The position numbers and the translations under genes are program-made. From positions 146,477,743-146,541,742 of the forward strand of contig OY294067.1 in NCBI GenBank assembly GCA_958510875.1: a stretch of 64,000 nucleotides of DNA. The letters run 5' to 3'. This document shows positions 23,131 through 34,269 of the stretch, piece after piece. Under the pieces are notes generated by a model that saw only the letters and a program-made list of their open reading frames with translations, was not told where the DNA came from and searched no databases. Position 1 is the stretch's first letter. Every line of letters begins with the position of its first letter. The DNA is from Endomychus coccineus (lineage: Eukaryota; Arthropoda; Insecta; Coleoptera; Endomychidae).

Positions 23131-24110
23131 AGCGACGGTAATCTGAGTCCTCTTTCCTGTATCATTGACCGGCCAGTCATGAACCATGCTTACCAAACGC
23201 AGCAAAGTACGCGGTCAACGGTACTTGCTTTTTCCTGAGTCAGGAAAAGTCCACGTGGACTTGAGTAGACCCGTCACTTACAACTCTTTCGCCTAGTCAG
23301 ATTCCTGTTGGCTGCTTGTATAAATTATGGGTGGGCCATGCTCCCGGTATTCTAAGTTGAACATATTTTCTGAGTTTGCGTGTGTGGTGGCCCCCGCTTC
23401 AACGATTTCATAAAAACTAATTACTTGGAGGAAAAAATACAGTTCTCAACCACCTACTGATAGTTCTTACCTACCTACTTGTTCGGTAAGTCAGCTTGCT
23501 TCATGTCCACAGGGATGCTCCATGGTTGCATTAAATCATATCGAATAATATTATGTTGTCAAGATTTAGACAGACTAAATTTCAGAAATTTATAGAGATT
23601 AAATTAATTGATCAATTTGTGTTCATTGCAAAAAGGGTTATGCATCGCTGGGGCTAAAGCAGCGCTGGACTTGTTCGCGTCTCCCGCGACTCGCGTAAAG
23701 TGTTGTTCCCTCAACTTAGGTGATATGATTAAATTCATGTATCATTTCCATTTCTAAATTTTGTAGTAATTGTATATTCGTTCGCTGTGTGTAATGGATC
23801 GAATTTTGTGAACTTTTATTCAATATATATTTCATCATTTAATTTGATTAATGAGTTTAACTGGTAATTCCTACTCACCTCTCAGCAGATACGACCTTCA
23901 GAATTTACGCTTGAATGGATATAAAGATATAAATATAGGTAATTGTACGAGGCGGTCCCTTGGAAGGGATCGCGGCCTCATAGTCAAAAACAGCTTCTAG
24001 GTGGGCTGAAATGTACGCCTAGTGTTGGCAGCTTAAAAGAACCTTAAGGGTACACGGATCAACTAAGATCTCTGGTACCCGAACAGGTTCCAACAAACAA
24101 TCTTGAAATT
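23130..24110. other. GC-richer island, possible promoter or LTR remnant
   Basis: Composition rises locally (for example 23150-23400 and 23640-23720). A TATAAATTATGGG sequence at about 23321-23333 could be a TATA box. A second GC-rich tract with GCGGTCCCTTGGAAGGGATC lies near 23951. No open frame, LTR pair or terminal repeat was found, so identity is open. Confidence 0.25.
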
Positions 24111-24726
24111 CATATAACACATCGATGAGGTATTAACGCTACCTGAAATAATATCCAGCCGACTGTTACAAGTTCAAGTGTTACAAGCAGTGAGATAGAC
24201 TTTCAAGCCTATTCACTTATTTGGAAATATTAAATCTAATTTATTTTCAGTTCAGATTTATTATGAAACAATACGCTCGGCTGATCGTTAAAATTGATAA
24301 TATTCACCTTAATAAACCCTTCTTGACGTTTTTTGGTAAACTATCCATTTCCAAAAATGTAGACTGAATTTGAATATTATCGTGGGGTGAAAAAAGTATT
24401 ACTTTGTAATATTTGTTTGGAGAAGTTACGATGTTAGCGAAATTATAGCTTTGTTTGTTCATAAATTAGTAAAAATCAAATTTTAATATTTACTATTTAG
24501 ATATAGAATGAATTTCCATCACTTATTGTCTGATTCAATTCAATTTTCTCATATAGAACATTACAATATTCAACAATAAATGTGTCTCCCGCATACGTTC
24601 GAAGTGATATTTCGATATTTGTTATTATCATCATTATTCTTTGCACTTGTCTTGATTGTAGGATTATTCGAATGCTCTCTTCAATCCCGTTCAAGTTACT
24701 ATCTTCAAGAAGCTACTTGATTCAGT

Positions 24727-25110
24727 TTGTCAAAGCTGAAAGTCAAATCATCCGGTTATTTGATGTCTGCCGTTGATAAAAACTTACGCTTACTCACATC
24801 TCCCAGTAGTAGAAAGAAGGTCCAATGCAATTTCTCTAGTAGTTCCCTCAGGAGGATCCGCAACGTTCGTCAAATTATTTCTCATGCGTCGTTTAGGGTC
24901 TTAACAGATTTTGTACTAACAGAACGATTTGGTTGTGAAAACATGATTCCATTTGTCCGAATAAATCGTAGATCATCCTGTTTCCGGAGAATGCATATCA
25001 TGTCAACGAAACATATTGGGATAACTATTAACAAAAATATTGGAACCATAACAAATCAGTTCAGCATGGAGATTGAGATGCCGTGAAACATCATTCCCTC
25101 TTCTTATCAT
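24727..25110 (-). pseudogene. Possible exon relic encoding a membrane segment, unidentified
   Basis: The minus-strand translation has a strongly hydrophobic stretch (MVPIFLLIVIPICFVDMI, about 25000-25055) followed by basic, Arg-rich sequence. A perfect-looking splice donor, GTGAGTAAG, follows at about 24790-24799. The frame has TGA stops near 24890 and 25063. I do not recognise the family. It may be a decayed receptor exon or chance. Confidence 0.2.
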
Positions 25111-26079
25111 AAGAATATTCATAATTCAATGGAAAATTATTCAGGAAGATATAGGTACACTTATTTGGAATTCAATTTAACGTGTAAAAGTTTAGATGAA
25201 GAAGACAATATGAAGGTAGATTAAATATCGATCCTAGTCTATCGATGAATATAAGACACCATTTTCCTTGGATGTGAAAAGAATGAAACGTCATCAAAAA
25301 TAAATAAAGCGAATTCAATTTGTTAATTTCTGAGATACAATCTTCGTTCGTATCAATTATACTTGGAAATTATTTACTTTCTCAATATGAGAAATTCTAG
25401 ATATAAGTTCACAACTTCTAGAAACCAATGTTTCGAATGTGAATATGATACCAAAATTGATTTCACTCTTCCCATGATCATTTCATTCAGGTTTGATCAG
25501 CTATATGTGTTGATTTATTTCAGAAAGTCTGAGTGAGCACACCAAATATATTGTAATGCAACAGCAACTAAGGTCTAACCCCTGCGGTTGAGTGGATTGG
25601 ATTTTTGATAGAAAATTGAACTCGGAGAAGTTGGGCAAGTCGAGGGTTCTCTAAGTGGTTGACATATTACATGGATAAAAGCTGTATCTGCAAGTATGCT
25701 AGTAATTGAGTCTGTAACGTATCCATCATCGCGCACGGTTCAATTCTATTTGACAACCTCTCTTGTGAAGTTAGTGGATATTGATGACGCTGACTTGCTA
25801 CATAATAAATCTCAACCAAGTCTTATTCTGCACATGGCAGAACACCGCTTGCCCGGGCAACTTTACAACTAGTGGACATTATTTCCTACAGGATGAAACT
25901 GGAACGGTCTAATTGCTATTGTTTAAAACGAAATCTCCGACGATCAGTATGATAACTCACAGATTATCATTCTATAATTATTACAAACAATAAGAATTTG
26001 ATCATTATGTAGTATGGGATAATACGTATTCGGGTGAAATTGAACTGCTAGTTTTCTTTGCGTAATTGTCTACAATTAT
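25111..26079. other. AT-rich DNA without recognisable gene
   Basis: I see no supported feature here on either strand. Confidence 0.4.
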
Positions 26080-27430
26080 ATACAGTGTTCACGTTAAGGA
26101 CTTACAACCCTTGTAACTTTTGTATTTTCTGACGGATTTTGATGAAAACTTCGTTGTTAGGTGTGTATTGAGAATGTGTATCGAACTGGAGGATAAATTT
26201 AGTATTGGGCTGTAATCATGGCCACCTACGACCACTTTTATTGGCTTAAATTTCAGAACATATCATTATGGATTTTTTTAGAGAAAAACGGATTCTTATT
26301 TAGGATTGCGTCAAACTAACCTGTACCGATTTTCACTATTCGAAAATATTGGATGTCCAAGAAATTAAAATTTAAGTATAATTTTCATTTTAGAAATTCA
26401 TAATGTAAATTCCTATTAGTATCTCTAAAGCTTGAATAGGAATTATCATTGAAATAGTCTAGAAACCTTCATTTAATGGTTTATTACCTTTATTATGATT
26501 TAAAGCATTATTAAAACAAATTAAATGTTGACCATTCGAACAATTCCCACATTTCCTTGCATTATATCATTTGATTGCAATTCGGTGAAAAAGCTTTGTG
26601 TGCTGTGAAAACAAATAAAGGTGAAAGCTGTCAGTCGATAATAATTAAGGAAACCAATTATTTTAATGATAATCCTCATTCTAGTTTCAGTGATGCTAGA
26701 AGAAATTTAAATATTTCTAAAAGCCAAATCTGAAAATGTTTGAAGAAAAGTGGTGAGAAACCTTTCAATCCAAAAAATTTTCTTCTTGAAGCTGGAGATG
26801 CTGAGTCATCTCAATTTTCGAAAAAACCTTCTGAATACGGTTGATACATTTACGGTCAACGGCATTGTAGTCCTCTTATTCGTTGGCCGCCGAGATCCCC
26901 AGACATTACGTCGCTTAATGTCTTTCTGTGGGAGACAATAAAAAATGGAGTGTATGCTACAAATCGACAAGAGCTTTGTGATAGCATCAGGGAAATTTGT
27001 CATAGTATAACTCGACAGCAGTTGAGGAATGTGATAAGGAGTAATCGGCGACGAATTGACAAGTGTATAAGGATATTTGGTGAGTTAGTGGAAATCACTA
27101 AAATACAACTCTTTCACAAATTTCTCATTTGTTAATTTAAAAATAAAATTGTTCAATAATTTGAATAAGTGTCGATAAAAGTAAATTTTTCTTTCTTGGA
27201 CAACTTTATTTTAGAACACTGAAAATCTGTACAAGTGAAATTAAAGTTATCCCCAATAAGAATCCGTCATCTGTTTTTCTCTAACAAAAACACTGATAGT
27301 ATTTTCTGAAATTTAAGTCAATAAAAGTAGTAGTAGGTGGCCATGATTACTGTCAAAAACTGAAGTTATTCACTAGTTTAATGCACATTTTGAATCAACG
27401 AGGTCTAGTATAGAGTAGACAAGTAGTGTG
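26080..27430 (+). mobile_element. Tc1/mariner-type DNA transposon relic with long TIRs
   Basis: Imperfect terminal inverted repeats of at least 150 bp flank transposase remnants. AGAGAAAAACGGATTCTTATT (26281-26301) pairs with its complement at about 27258-27288, and GGCCACCTACGACCACTTTTATTG pairs with the complement at about 27320-27343. Similarity goes on outward to about 26140 and 27410. The outermost tips are not certain. The element has lost most of the transposase catalytic core. Confidence 0.65.
26570..27135 (+). pseudogene. Mariner-type transposase relic (N- and C-terminal parts joined by deletion)
   Basis: The N-terminal helix-turn-helix region is visible as NYFNDNPHSSFSDARRNLNI (about 26658-26718). 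The reading then passes abruptly to the C-terminal part WPPRSPDITSLNVFLWETIK (about 26885-26945) and a C-terminal helical tail. The first and second catalytic Asp regions are missing, so an internal deletion removed the core. It is non-functional and possibly recognised in trans through its TIRs. Confidence 0.72.
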
Positions 27431-28020
27431 TTAAGCATAGGGAACCGCTGGTAATCTGTCGGACATTCAGTCCTTCTCGCACATGTAGTACGCTCGTAGT
27501 GCGCTCTCACTCGCACGGTCTCCCCTTCTACACCGAATTTTTAACTTTCAGGAAGTTGTTAAAATAAAATAGGCGCGCTTTTTAAAGTTGTGGAGCAGAA
27601 GAAGTAATATAGGGATCCGAAATGATAATTAGGTATATGCTTTACCATTCCAATATGGCGGACGAGTTGTCAGATTATTTGTTCACGTACATATAAAGCA
27701 ATGCGGAATGCGTATACCTTGATTTTGTTTCTAATTTAAGTGGTGATCTGTGAGGAGAGTAGACTGGAAAAGTCATAGGAAATATCGTATAACAAGATTT
27801 AGAGTTTATGAAATACAAACTTATGCCTCTAATAAAAATGCCAGGTGGAATCAAAAAAGTAATACGTACTTCAATCCCCAAGAGTGATAATTATGTTAAG
27901 TTATGAAACATAATATAATTTTATTATGTTAAATAAATATATTGGAAATGTGTATTAGTGTGTAACACAATAAAAGAAGTTGTCAGGTTAAGTTCATTTG
28001 CACAGGAAAATGTTATCAAA
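27431..28020. other. Non-coding DNA 3' of the THAP gene
   Basis: A GC-richer patch with alternating GCTCGTAGTGCGCTCTC (about 27490-27510) and CCAATATGGCGGAC (27651-27664) is visible. No gene or TIR pair was found. Confidence 0.35.
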
Positions 28021-28132
28021 CAGGTTTCATTTATTGTTTATTATATTATATTAGTCATATTTGTATTAAAATTAAGTCTAAAACAAGAAATATAATAATA
28101 AATAATAGTACCATTGATTGTGTATATATATA

Positions 28133-28454
28133 TCAGTACCTCTTTACAGCTTTATTAATAGTGGGCTTAGCATCTGACGATAATACATATCTATTACCAG
28201 TATTGGTTATATATTTATCTTCAAAATGATCACTACAAACTGTAGAAGACTTCGATATTTGACTTTCTTGCAAATCAAAAAAGTTACACCACTCTTTTTT
28301 AAATCTACAAAAAAAAAATAAACAAACACGTAGGTTATTTACAGATTCTATTATATTATACGTATTTTATTATAAAAAATACTTACTTAAAAAAACTCCT
28401 ATATGGACTTAGCGGGTTTTTATTTTTCTTACAACATTTGCAAATGCCAACCAT
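28133..28454 (-). CDS. Small two-exon THAP-domain protein
   Basis: Exon 1 is 28387-28454 (ATG at 28452-28454). The intron 28305-28386 is 82 nt with donor GTAAGT and a poly-T AG acceptor. Exon 2 is 28133-28304 and ends in TGA. The spliced product is 79 residues, almost exactly one THAP C2CH zinc finger: Cys5 and Cys8, 37 residues, then Cys46 and His49 (VCSDHF). It also has the conserved Trp28 (KKEWC) and the Pro70 (DAKPT) that closes the fold. THAP domains bind DNA and occur in host transcription factors and P-element-type transposases. Nothing beyond the finger is present. An AATAAA signal (complement of 28030-28035) lies about 100 nt past the stop. The frame has no defects. It could be a host micro-gene, the first exons of a longer gene using another splice site, or a transposon remnant. 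Confidence 0.75.
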
Positions 28455-28659
28455 TTTATCAGTATCACAAAGAGTATAAGAATATAACAGAACTTTGAAA
28501 TATAATATAGCGCGCGCATATCGTCATAGTTGAGGAGAATGTACACCACTCGAAGCCTAAGTTTTTTTTCCGAAGACCATCTGTTCGATTTGAACAACTG
28601 TATCACGCGAATAAACATCCTGATATGAATTATATTCTGGTTCTAGTTCCGATTGTCTA

Positions 28660-28895
28660 ATTGTTGCAAACTATTCCGACTGGGTCAAATAAAGGACTTG
28701 ATTATTCAAATTGATTTCATGAGTTTGGTGTTCAGCTAGACTAGGTGTACATATTTATTTTGTTTTGTACATATAATTCTTATAATCAATCATCTCCTGT
28801 ATATGTATAAACATCTGCGTTTTACTGGTGAGGAATCAATCAATTCATATCTGTCAGATTTCATTCAACGGGAAATATACAACCCTGGACCACTC
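28660..28895 (-). repeat. Possible 3' LTR of the gypsy relic
   Basis: On the minus strand, right after the truncated pol, a purine run and the sequence TGTATATTTCCCG start an AT-rich non-coding block ending near GTTTGCAACA. This would fit a short LTR if integrase was deleted. No partner LTR was found upstream of gag, so this is a guess. Confidence 0.2.
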
Positions 28896-28947
28896 ATCCC
28901 GGTGGTGACCCCTTCCAGATTTTCCGTTTAACAAGAAAACCTATTTT

Positions 28948-30650
28948 TTATCGAGGAAGACGGTCACAATATGAATTTAAAAGCTTTAAGTTTGAATCTG
29001 CATTTGTTGCGTTTCTATATTCCCTTAATTTTTGTTCACTAAAGTTTATAGGCAAGTCCACAACACGAATTTTCGAGTCTATGTCTGGATTTAAGTCAAA
29101 GTTATCTTCACATGTCGCCCTAGACAGGACGTCGGCTATATACAGATCCTTTCCGGGCTTATATACTAAGTGTATCTCGTATTTTTGCAATTGTAAGAGC
29201 ATTCTTTTTTTTTGAAGATTGTCAAAAGGGGTTTATGGTCTGTTTCAACTGTGAAACTTTTATTGTAGACGTATTGGTTGAATCTCTTGCACTCAAACTG
29301 TATAGCTAGAAGCTCCTGCCCAATTTGTGCATACCTGTTTTGAGTTTCAGTGAGGGATTTTGAGGCATAGGCACATGGTAGACTGTTTTGCATTAATACG
29401 GCCCCTAAACCCTCTTTAGATGCGTCCACTGAAATTACCGTATCTTTTTCTATATCAAAATATTGCAATACAGGATGCTCTATCAATCTCATTTCTGAAT
29501 TATTAAAAGATAAAGTATGTTTTTTCTCCCAGTAGAATAAAACCTCACTTTTTACTAATTAATTTAATTTGGAGAAGTTGGATATGAATCGACCTACATA
29601 GTTGATCATCCCTAGACATATTCGAACACCAAGTTTGTTTTGCGGCAAGGGCATATTTTTTATTGCAATTGTTTCAATAGCGTCCGGATATATCCCTTGA
29701 CTGGTTAATTTGTGCCCCATGAAAATTATTTCAGCTAAGCCAAATTTGCATTTATTTTTGTTGAATGTTATGTTATTATCTTGTGCCATTTTGAATACTT
29801 TAACAAACGCTTGTCGTGCTCTTCTTTACTGGTACCTCATATAATAATATCGTCGATATATAATTCAACTCCATCTATGTCAAAGAAATATTTAAAACGT
29901 TTGTGAAAGACTTCAGGAACTGAACTGATACCATAGGGAAGTCTCTGAAAGGGAAGTCTACCAAAAGGGGTGGTAAATGTGCATAATTTGGCTCTGACAG
30001 GGTCTAGCACTATTTGCCAAAATTCGCTATTCGCATCCAGTGTACTGAAATACTTTGCAATGGCTAGTTTGTTTTGATTTGATCGAATGTGGGTAGCTGA
30101 AAATGTTCCCTTTTTATTGCTTTATTCAGATCACGTGGATCTAGACACAAGCGTAGGCTATTGTCTTTCTTCTCAACGACTACCAATGAGCTCACCCAAT
30201 CCGTGGGTTCTTCGACCTTCTTGATTATACCATTTTTCTCAAGTTCCTTCAAGGTGTTTCTCAATGTATGAAATAGTGGAAGGAGAATTTTCCTAGGGGG
30301 GTGAACGTCAGGACTTACATGCCTTCAGACAATTTTTTGAAAGGTTTTAATAACATAGAGTAATTATTCGATTCAATCCTGATATTATTATCTATATTTA
30401 TGTTGTCAATTCGTTCTACCAAACTCAACAACTTACATGCCTCAAGGCCAAGTATTGATTGGAAATTAAAACTTACCACGAAAAATCTGAGGTGTTTTTT
30501 CACATTCTTATATCTACTTTCCAGAAAACAAGTACCTATGACCGGTAGTTTGTTATTGGTGTAAGAAGTTAACTTCAAGTGATTCTTTTGTAAGCGTGCA
30601 ATTCGAGTTTTAAGCGTTTTAAGGATATTGAGAGAAATTATATCAACCAT
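28948..30650 (-). pseudogene. Ty3/gypsy pol relic (protease, RT, RNase H)
   Basis: Order on the minus strand: protease start FKLDTGSMVDII (about 30635-30672), then a 100-residue protease-like segment to 30315. RT follows, with EEPTDWVSSLVVVEKKD and LRLCLDPRDLNKAI (30200-30120) and the catalytic YIDDIII (about 29840-29860). The RT thumb has FMGHKLTSQGIYPD. RNase H has VISVDASKEGLGAVL (about 29440) and FTVETDHKPLL, ending GKDLYIADVLSRA (about 29120-29160). Several stops and frameshifts interrupt it, for example near 29160-29200 and 29560. Integrase is absent: coding stops about 28948. The plain Ty3/gypsy layout lacks anything extra between RNase H and the deleted part. Confidence 0.85.
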
Positions 30651-30674
30651 TGATCCTGTATCTAACTTGAATGT

Positions 30675-31770
30675 TTAGTTATTATTACCATCAACTAGTA
30701 ATGTTACATCCCAAGTATTATTGTTATTTGCTATACTATCTACTTGGATTGAATCGATGAAAATATAGTCTTGGTTATCCTGATCGTAATCTTGATTGTT
30801 TTCGGCCGGATGTTCGATATTATGAACTGTTTTATTCTTACACACACTAGAAAAATGACTTAACATGCCACAATATAGAAATTTTTTTCCAATAGCGGGA
30901 CAGCTGTCTCTAGGATGTACAGTTCCACAGCGATGGCATGAAAAGATCCTACCTGGTTTTTCGATTGTTTTACCCCCTCTAGGTCCTTGATTTCTGTTGT
31001 AATCCTGGGTTTCAAAAGCACGTGATGGAATTTGCTGATTTGAGTTATTAACATTTTGATAGGAATTTGTACCTCGGCCCGCATTCTTTGAAAATCACCT
31101 CTAATGTTGTCGGCAGATCCACCATTATGACTTGTATTTGCGGACATGCTTGCTGACATGGTCGAAGGTTGTTCACGGGATTTTTCCACAGATACAATAC
31201 ACAGATAATTTTATGGCATCATGTAAACTCGAAACATCTCCTTCAAGGAGTTTTTCTCTGAGAGAATCATCACTTAATCCACAAGTGGAAATATCTTCAA
31301 TTCAAATTCTTCAGTTAGACAGTCTTTTAATTGTGCTTATTCGCAATTCAGTGCTTTATTCTCAAGATCAGTGACAAATTGTTCTACACTCTCACCTACT
31401 AATTGTTTACGTGTGAAGAATTTGAACCGTTCATCTGATAGATTTTTTTCGGCAGAGAATGTTCTTGAAATTTATTCACGACATCTGCGAGTGTTTTTTC
31501 AACTCCAAATGTAAATGTGTTTTAAACTCCAAATGCGTCTTCACCAATATGATGCAACAATGGGGTTATTTGAGTTTCATCATACTTTTTATTAATCTCA
31601 GATGCTACCAAGTAATTTTGAAAACGTTGTATCCATAGAGTACGATTTGTTGACAAATTTCCTGTCATTATCATTGGGCTTATACCACCTATACCTCGAA
31701 AATCACTCATTTTATTCAGAGTTTCAGCAAACTCATAATTTATCACTGTTTGTACGCACTTCACGATGTA
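30675..31770 (-). pseudogene. Ty3/gypsy gag relic
   Basis: The N-terminal gag is at 31764-31522 (TLWIQRFQNYLVASEINKKY, then LLHHIGEDAFGV). Further helical capsid sequence lies in shifted frames between 31520 and 31200. The nucleocapsid zinc knuckles are around 30850-30960, where a frame change separates CHRCGTVHPRDSCP from CGMLSHFSSVCK. It leads directly into the protease, as expected for one element read right to left. The 5' LTR was not recognised. Confidence 0.78.
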
Positions 31771-32013
31771 AACGTTAATATTATTGTCTTGTCTATGTGT
31801 TTAAGCGCACCGGCTTTTCTTTTGAAGTTTTTACCGACTGTGCCATGGCATATAGTGTTGAAAGCACGAGTCTAGATTACGAACTGCTTTATTATGTTAT
31901 CACACGTGGTGAGAAACAGATATCAAAGTGGATTATAAGTTGCCTATACAATACATATACAACAATTTTCCTATTTAAATTCATATCATAACAGGTTATA
32001 AATGGTTGTGAAG

Positions 32014-34045
32014 TAGGCTGTGCCAAAAAAAATCGATATTTTTTCATTCCGCTCTTCTTCAAGTATATCATTCCCCGTTCAAATTCATTGAGATCCCCCA
32101 AATTTTAAACAAATCGGGTAATACTTAGAGGTGCATCAAGCCCAAAACGTGTTTTTTGAAGTTTTCCCTCAATTTTTGAGAGGTTTCTTACCACTGTTCT
32201 ACAATAACGGGATGTTTGATACTTCGAAGACATAATTACATCCAAACACGAAGAATTCGATGCATTTCAGTCGCCACATCCACTTTCCGACAGATATATT
32301 GGCGAAAAGAATCATTTTTTTAAGGCCTCAAAACTGTAATTCCAACTTTCAACTCCAATAACTTCATGTTTTTAGGTTCGTGATGCGTCATATGCTCTCT
32401 TAACGTAGTCTAGTATCACGCAGCATTCATTGAATTGATGATTTCAGAGATAATCGCCCATCAGCTATGATAATCTACACTCGAGTGACAAAAATGACAA
32501 AAACTCAAAGTGCGTTAACTCGGTTGCATTTAGTCGAAAATGGATGAATCTTTGAATTCTGAAAAGGTTAGAACCTTCCCTTTAATGTGATGTTTGTTAA
32601 TATGATATCGAATTCATTGCACCCCCTCCCACCTCGCTAAGAAAAATATGTTCCTGGTGTCAAAAAATGTCCCACTTTGACAGCTCGTAGGCCGAGCCGA
32701 AAAAATCATGGACTGAATTAGACAACAGCTCAATAAGTTTCAATAATTTTTCTTGAAGATTCCTAGAAATTCGTGTTACTACGATGATTTGGCGTGAAGT
32801 TAAGAATTTTTCAAAAAAAGTACCTTTTTGCGTTTTTTTCTGACCACAACTTTGCTAATTTTGTATCTCAATCAATGAATCTTCATAAAATTAATCGAAA
32901 AGTAATAAAGTTGATGGAATGAGTACAGAGTATATTCTAGTATTTACGATTAAATATTTTTAACAATTAATTTAATAATTTATAATCATACATTTAATAA
33001 TTGGTAATCATACATCACATTAACGCTTTTTTCGCGATGCTTGGAATTCGCCGCCCGTGCTCCTCAACAAGTACTGCTTTTGCTTTTCGTTCTTCGTCAA
33101 TTCGGAATTATATTTTGAAATTAACGCTATACCTCTTTCCGCGGTGTCATTTGTAATTCGCGAAAATGAAATTTTTTCTCTCCCTTCTATATAAGACTCG
33201 TTGCTTTTCCACGCAGTTGGATCTTCAGTTAAAAAGTCGCAGTTCACGACAAATCTTTCCAACAAGTTACGTGTATGTTGAGAGAATAGTTCATCGATAC
33301 AACGCGTTCTCCACATCTCTAATTCGGTGTCAGAATTTGGATTTAATAATAACCTTTCAACCGGCTACGAGCTGTCAAAGTGGGACATTTTTTTCTTATC
33401 AGGGTGGGAGGATGTGGAATGCATTTGGTATCACATTAAGTAGCATCACATTGAAGGGAAGATTCTAACCTTTCAGAATTCAAAGATTCATCTCTTTTCG
33501 ACTAAACGCAACCGTGTTATGTCACTCTGAATTTTTGCCATTCTTGGTGCATTTTCAAGTGGTGCGTTTTTTCATTCGAGTGTAGATTATCATAGCTCAT
33601 GGGTGATTCTCTCTGAAATTATTGATTCAATCAATGCTACGTGATACTAGACTACATTAAAAGAGCATATGACGCATCACGAACCTGAAAATATGAAGTT
33701 ATTTAAGTTGAAATTTGAAATAACAGTTTTAAGGCCTTAAAAAAGGTTCTTTTTGCCAATATATCTGTGGGAAAGTGGATGTGGCGACTGAAATGCATTA
33801 AATACTCTGTGTTCGGATGTAATAATGTCTCCCAACTGTCAAACATCCCGTTATTGTAGAACAGTGTTATTGAACCTCTCAGAAATTTAGAAAAAACTAA
33901 CAAAAAAAAGTTTTGGGCTTGATGCACTTCTAAATATCAATCGATTTGTTTAAAATTTAGGGGACCTGGATGAAATTGAACGGGAAATAATATACTCGAA
34001 GGAGAGCGAAATAAAAAAATATCGATTTTTTTTTGGTACAGCCTA
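32014..34045. mobile_element. Long-TIR DNA element with 8-bp target duplication
   Basis: The left arm 32014-32690 and right arm 33365-34045 are reverse complements over nearly 680 bp. Tips are TAGGCTGTGCCAAAAAAAA on the left and the complement of TAGGCTGTACCAAAAAAAAA on the right. The element is flanked by the perfect 8-bp direct repeat TTGTGAAG (32006-32013 and 34046-34053). Eight-base duplications are typical of hAT and P elements, and the tip starts TAG. The loop carries only a C-terminal coding fragment (33019-33366, minus). It is presumably non-autonomous. Confidence 0.85.
33017..33366 (-). pseudogene. C-terminal coding fragment inside the long-TIR element
   Basis: It is open on the minus strand from the inner edge of the right arm to a TAA at 33017-33019, about 115 residues. 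A run ITNDTAERGIALISKYN (about 33105-33155) and LTKNEKQKQYLLRSTGG follow an N-terminal segment LLLNPNSDTELEMWRTR. The motif NDxAERGxxLI...QKQxLL recalls a family of uncharacterised arthropod proteins seen in many copies, but I cannot name it. There is no start codon context. It is probably the last exon of a transposon-encoded or captured protein kept between the two arms. Confidence 0.5.
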
Positions 34046-34053
34046 TTGTGAAG

Positions 34054-34269
34054 TCTACGGACTAGAACAGTTGACTCCCACTCAGTAAGTAGACTCGGGT
34101 TCGATTACCAGGAACGGAAAATTTGAATTCTTATATTTTGTGAAAGACGTTGTCAATTCGAATATTATTGAGTTGTGTAAAGATAATGAAATGAATGCGA
34201 AAAGTATGGAATGTAAAGCAATTATATGAAAATCAGTCACCAAATCAAATGATTTGCGAAGAGTTACTT
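34054..34269. other. Flank with a B-box-like sequence
   Basis: GGGTTCGATTACC at about 34092-34104 resembles a pol III B box, but no tRNA fold is evident. A short minus frame covers this stretch without a recognised motif. Confidence 0.25.

Noticed and set aside
32014..34045. Interpretation of the long inverted repeat as two head-to-head retroelements
   Set aside because: The 8-bp duplication directly abuts matching tips on both sides, which fits a single DNA-transposon-type insertion.
34054..34110. tRNA-like B box GGGTTCGATTACC
   Set aside because: No matching acceptor, D and anticodon stems could be drawn. At best it is a decayed SINE head.
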